Below are positions 22,148 to 24,623 of a DNA stretch of 24,623 bases, one piece after another (position 1 is the stretch's first letter; each line of letters begins with the position of its first letter). Both the position numbers and the translations under genes were made by a program. The stretch is from the NCBI GenBank assembly GCA_964359085.1, contig CAYHRT010000029.1, positions 1-24,623 on the forward strand. Reading direction: 5' to 3'. This stretch comes from GWA2-49-15 sp964359085. GTDB taxonomy: Bacteria > Bdellovibrionota > Bacteriovoracia > Bacteriovoracales > Bacteriovoracaceae. The notes under the pieces are model-generated. The model saw nothing but the letters and a program-made list of their open reading frames with translations, was not told where the DNA came from and did no database searches.

Positions 22148-22864
22148 GTGTCGAAAGATTTTTTCAAGCGCCAGTTAGAGAAGATTAAGCTGGCACTTTC
22201 TCAAGACATTCAAGCGGTGGAACTAGTCGATAAACTTTTAGAAAAAGTTGAGAATTCCCCTACAGAAATTTGGACTGATTTTCTGCCAAATAAATCGTCA
22301 GATAAATTATCAGCTAAAAAGGAATTATCTTTATTGGCCAAGCAAGCTTTTGCTGTACCGCAAGAGTTAGTGGCACCCAACCCCTTGGCGCTTACGCGAT
22401 TTGCTGTCTTTTGCGATGGTGGTTGTCGTGGCAATCCCGGGCCCGGAGCTTGGGCCACGATAGGTTCGACGGTAGATGGAACCATCATGTTTGAACTTAC
22501 CGGACTGGATATTCTGACGACTAATAATAAAATGGAATTAGAAGGGGCGATTCAGGGAATCCAGGCCATTCGACAGCATGTGAGTATGCAAGGAATTAAT
22601 AATCCTATAGAAATTCACCTATATTGTGATTCGAAGTATGTGCTTGAGGGATTGGAAAAATGGCTTCCCGCTTGGAAGGCGCGAGGATGGAAAAAGAGCG
22701 ATAACAAAGCGCCAGAAAATATGGAGAGTTGGATGCGCCTTGACCAAGTTGCTCAAACCCCCTTTCGGCCCTTTTGTCATTGGGTAAAAGGACATGATGG
22801 GCATCCCCAAAATGAATATTGTGATGAATTAGTGAACAAGGCGTTGGATGAAGCCGATTTTTAA
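22148..22864 (+). CDS. rnhA: Ribonuclease HI with N-terminal extension
   Basis: Cleaves RNA in RNA-DNA hybrids. It has 238 aa, with an ~83-residue N-terminal region of unrecognised, charged, likely helical sequence followed by the RNase H domain. The catalytic set is Asp90 (CDGGCRGNPG), Glu130 (NNKMELEGA), Asp161 (YCDSKYV) and Asp226 (NEYCDELVN). The KGHDGHPQNEYCD segment supplies the usual histidine loop. The GTG start has AGGAAGG (22134-22140) 7 nt upstream. The extension does not show the hybrid-binding motif of eukaryotic RNase H1 that I can recognise. Confidence 0.92.
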   Translation: MSKDFFKRQLEKIKLALSQDIQAVELVDKLLEKVENSPTEIWTDFLPNKSSDKLSAKKELSLLAKQAFAVPQELVAPNPLALTRFAVFCDGGCRGNPGPGAWATIGSTVDGTIMFELTGLDILTTNNKMELEGAIQGIQAIRQHVSMQGINNPIEIHLYCDSKYVLEGLEKWLPAWKARGWKKSDNKAPENMESWMRLDQVAQTPFRPFCHWVKGHDGHPQNEYCDELVNKALDEADF

Positions 22865-22886
22865 TAGTGTAGTAAGAGGAGAATTT

Positions 22887-23699
22887 ATGATGAGAAATGT
22901 TTTTGCCAGGATGTTGGTCTTTGGAATGATATCGGGAATTCTTTCGGGATTTATTTCATGTTCCCACACACCTAAAGAAGTACCAAGAGTGCGAGGGTAC
23001 CAAGAGCATAATATTATGGCGACGTTGTGGGCCCGCCATTCAGCAGAGTTCCAGGCGGCAGGTCACCAAGCCTATCATGCTGCACAATTATCTCTCGCTA
23101 ATGCATTGCAAAGGAAGATTAAAAAACCTGCCGTCGTGGCCGATTTAGATGAAACTGTACTTGATAATGTCGAGTACCAAGTGCGCAATATCGTCAAGGA
23201 CCAATCCTATTCCTCCGAATCCTGGATGCAGTGGGTGAGTGAAGCCAAGGCAGGTGCCATTGCCGGTGCGGTGGATTTTTTTAAATATGCCGCCAGCAAA
23301 GGTGTGGAAATTTACTATATCTCAAATCGTAAAATGGACGAAGTCGATCCAACGTTTAAGAATATGGAAAATTTAGGTCTGCCGGTGAAAAAGGAAAATC
23401 TTCTTTTTCGTGATAAAGAGAAGAGCAAAGAAGGGCGGCGCCAATTGGTGCAAAAAAAACATGGGTATGTTCTTTTTCTGGGTGACAACCTGATTGATTT
23501 TTCCACAGTATTTGAAAATAAGAATAGTCAGGAGAGAAAAGAGGCGGTTGATGCTGAGAAAGGACGATTTGGTGTCGATTATATTATTCTTCCCAATCCT
23601 ATGTATGGTGCATGGGAAGATGCCTTCTATGAGAGTAATCCAAGAATGAGTGATGCTGAAAAGGCGGTAAAACGTTTCGAGTGGCTGAGCAAGAAATAA
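22887..23699 (+). CDS. Acid phosphatase lipoprotein, HAD family, e(P4)-like
   Basis: 270 aa. A signal peptide ends in a lipobox-like GFISC with Cys25, so it is probably a lipoprotein. HAD motif I is VADLDETVLDN with Asp86 and Asp88. Motif II/III elements are YYISNRK and the C-terminal LFLGDNLIDF. The pattern matches subfamily IIIB acid phosphatases such as Haemophilus lipoprotein e(P4), which strips phosphate from nucleotides including NMN. The frame opens at 22848, but ATG 22887 has AGAGGAG 5 nt upstream and places the signal peptide correctly. ATG 22890 is equally possible. Confidence 0.88.
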   Translation: MMRNVFARMLVFGMISGILSGFISCSHTPKEVPRVRGYQEHNIMATLWARHSAEFQAAGHQAYHAAQLSLANALQRKIKKPAVVADLDETVLDNVEYQVRNIVKDQSYSSESWMQWVSEAKAGAIAGAVDFFKYAASKGVEIYYISNRKMDEVDPTFKNMENLGLPVKKENLLFRDKEKSKEGRRQLVQKKHGYVLFLGDNLIDFSTVFENKNSQERKEAVDAEKGRFGVDYIILPNPMYGAWEDAFYESNPRMSDAEKAVKRFEWLSKK

Positions 23700-23790
23700 G
23701 AAAATTTCGTACAAGATTACTTTTAACTTTGCGTTGGGGGAGTTACACTAATCCAATTGATAGAATTATTAACCATGGACAAAGGATATT

Positions 23791-24534
23791 ATGATGAAAA
23801 ATTTGCTTTGTATTATTGCCCTGTTGTCATTGATGACAGTGGCCGCTTGCAAACAGCAAGGAGGAAGTAAATCGTCGGTGGAACTTAAGACCGATGAGGA
23901 CAAAACATTTTATGCTGTTGGTGCGCTTTTTGGGGGAAGACTGAAGCCCCTTCAGTTGACTGATGCTGAATTAGAATCGTTGGTTTTCGGTATTCGCGAT
24001 TCGGCCAAGGGAGTGGAATCAAAAGTTGATTTGGTGGCCTTTCAACCGAAGATCCAAGAACTTTTTCAAAGTCGCATGGGCAAGCAGTCAGAGGAAATAA
24101 AGAAAAAAGGTCAAGAATATCTCGAAAATTTTGTTAAAAATGAAGGTGCTAAGAAAACTGAAAGTGGTTTAGCTTATAAAATTATCACAGAAGGCACCGG
24201 CAAGAATCCTAAGGCCGAAGATATGGTCGAAGTTCATTATCATGGGACTTTGATGGATGGAACTGTATTTGACTCTTCAGTTGAACGCGGTAAGCGGGTT
24301 TCTTTTCCTTTAAATAGAGTGATCAAGGGCTGGACCGAAGGCCTTCAGCTCATTAAGGAAGGTGGAAAGGTTAAATTGGTGATTCCATCCGACTTGGCCT
24401 ATGGCGACCATGGCGCTCCTCCCAAGATTCCAGGCGGGTCAACTTTAATTTTTGAAGTTGAACTGTTTTCTGCCAAGGCACAACCTGCCACTGAAGCACC
24501 GCCAGCCGTACCCGGAAAACCTAAGAAGAAATAG
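23791..24534 (+). CDS. FKBP-type peptidyl-prolyl isomerase lipoprotein
   Basis: 247 aa. The signal peptide has lipobox VAAC (Cys20). The helical N-terminal part (about 35-120) resembles the FkpA/Mip dimerisation domain. The FKBP domain has YHGTLMDGTVFDSS, FPLNRVIKGWTEGLQ, and IPGGSTLIFEVELF. The tail is Pro/Lys-rich. The enzyme assists protein folding in the periplasm. AAGGA (23782-23786) precedes ATG 23791 by 4 nt and ATG 23794 by 7 nt, so either could be used. A strong terminator follows. Confidence 0.92.
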   Translation: MMKNLLCIIALLSLMTVAACKQQGGSKSSVELKTDEDKTFYAVGALFGGRLKPLQLTDAELESLVFGIRDSAKGVESKVDLVAFQPKIQELFQSRMGKQSEEIKKKGQEYLENFVKNEGAKKTESGLAYKIITEGTGKNPKAEDMVEVHYHGTLMDGTVFDSSVERGKRVSFPLNRVIKGWTEGLQLIKEGGKVKLVIPSDLAYGDHGAPPKIPGGSTLIFEVELFSAKAQPATEAPPAVPGKPKKK

Positions 24535-24558
24535 TTAATACTGATTTGTATTCATCAT

Positions 24559-24589
24559 AAGAGGCCAGCTATGCTGGCTTCTTTTTTTT
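24559..24589 (+). terminator. Rho-independent terminator after the FKBP gene
   Basis: An 11-bp stem (24559-24569 with 24573-24583, core GCCAGC/GCTGGC, one G-U pair) with loop TAT is followed by a run of eight T (24582-24589). It lies 25 nt after the FKBP stop. Confidence 0.9.
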
Positions 24590-24623
24590 ATATGTATGGG
24601 GTATTTATGTTAAGGCAAATTTT

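Noticed and set aside
24590..24623. Start of another gene after the terminator
   Set aside because: An ATG is present, but too few bases remain to support a coding call.

Overview
The window carries most of an anaerobic aromatic-degradation locus that follows the benzoyl-CoA route, followed by cofactor-maturation genes and ordinary housekeeping genes. Base composition is moderate, GTG starts are frequent, and two lipoproteins sit at the right end. These features fit a Gram-negative bacterium, possibly a deltaproteobacterial or Bdellovibrionota-like lineage. That placement is inference from protein flavour only; no rRNA or other strong marker is present.

Region 1 (1-15.9 kb, all + strand) has gaps of at most 16 nt or short overlaps between genes, so it reads as one long operon. 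The order is: dienoyl-CoA hydratase (dch, cut by the window edge); the four subunits of ATP-dependent class I benzoyl-CoA reductase (bcrC, bcrB, bcrA, bcrD); an acyl/aryl-CoA ligase of the long-chain type; a fused 3-hydroxyacyl-CoA dehydrogenase/enoyl-CoA hydratase; a thiolase; an SDR reductase; the three subunits of a molybdenum 4-hydroxybenzoyl-CoA reductase (hcrC, hcrA, hcrB); and a membrane-anchored cysteine-rich repeat protein. The inferred flow has four steps. An aromatic acid is activated to its CoA thioester. 4-Hydroxybenzoyl-CoA is dehydroxylated to benzoyl-CoA by HcrABC. BcrABCD dearomatises benzoyl-CoA using ATP and a low-potential donor, and Dch hydrates the diene. The fused dehydrogenase/hydratase and the thiolase then carry out beta-oxidation-type steps after ring cleavage. 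The alcohol dehydrogenase (Had), ring hydrolase (Oah) and ferredoxin usually found with these genes are not in the window and may lie upstream.

Region 2 (15.9-18.6 kb, - strand) holds xdhC and a mocA/mobA-like nucleotidyltransferase, likely maturation factors for the molybdenum cofactor of HcrA. A DUF4143-type AAA ATPase lies downstream of them.

Region 3 (18.7-24.6 kb) holds a TYW1/COG0731-like radical SAM protein, an M14-type zinc peptidase and a QueD/PTPS-like protein (both - strand), then tyrS, an extended RNase HI, an acid-phosphatase lipoprotein and an FKBP-type isomerase lipoprotein (+ strand). The window ends just after a strong terminator. I saw no tRNA, rRNA, CRISPR array or insertion sequence, and no gene-free stretch above 300 bases.
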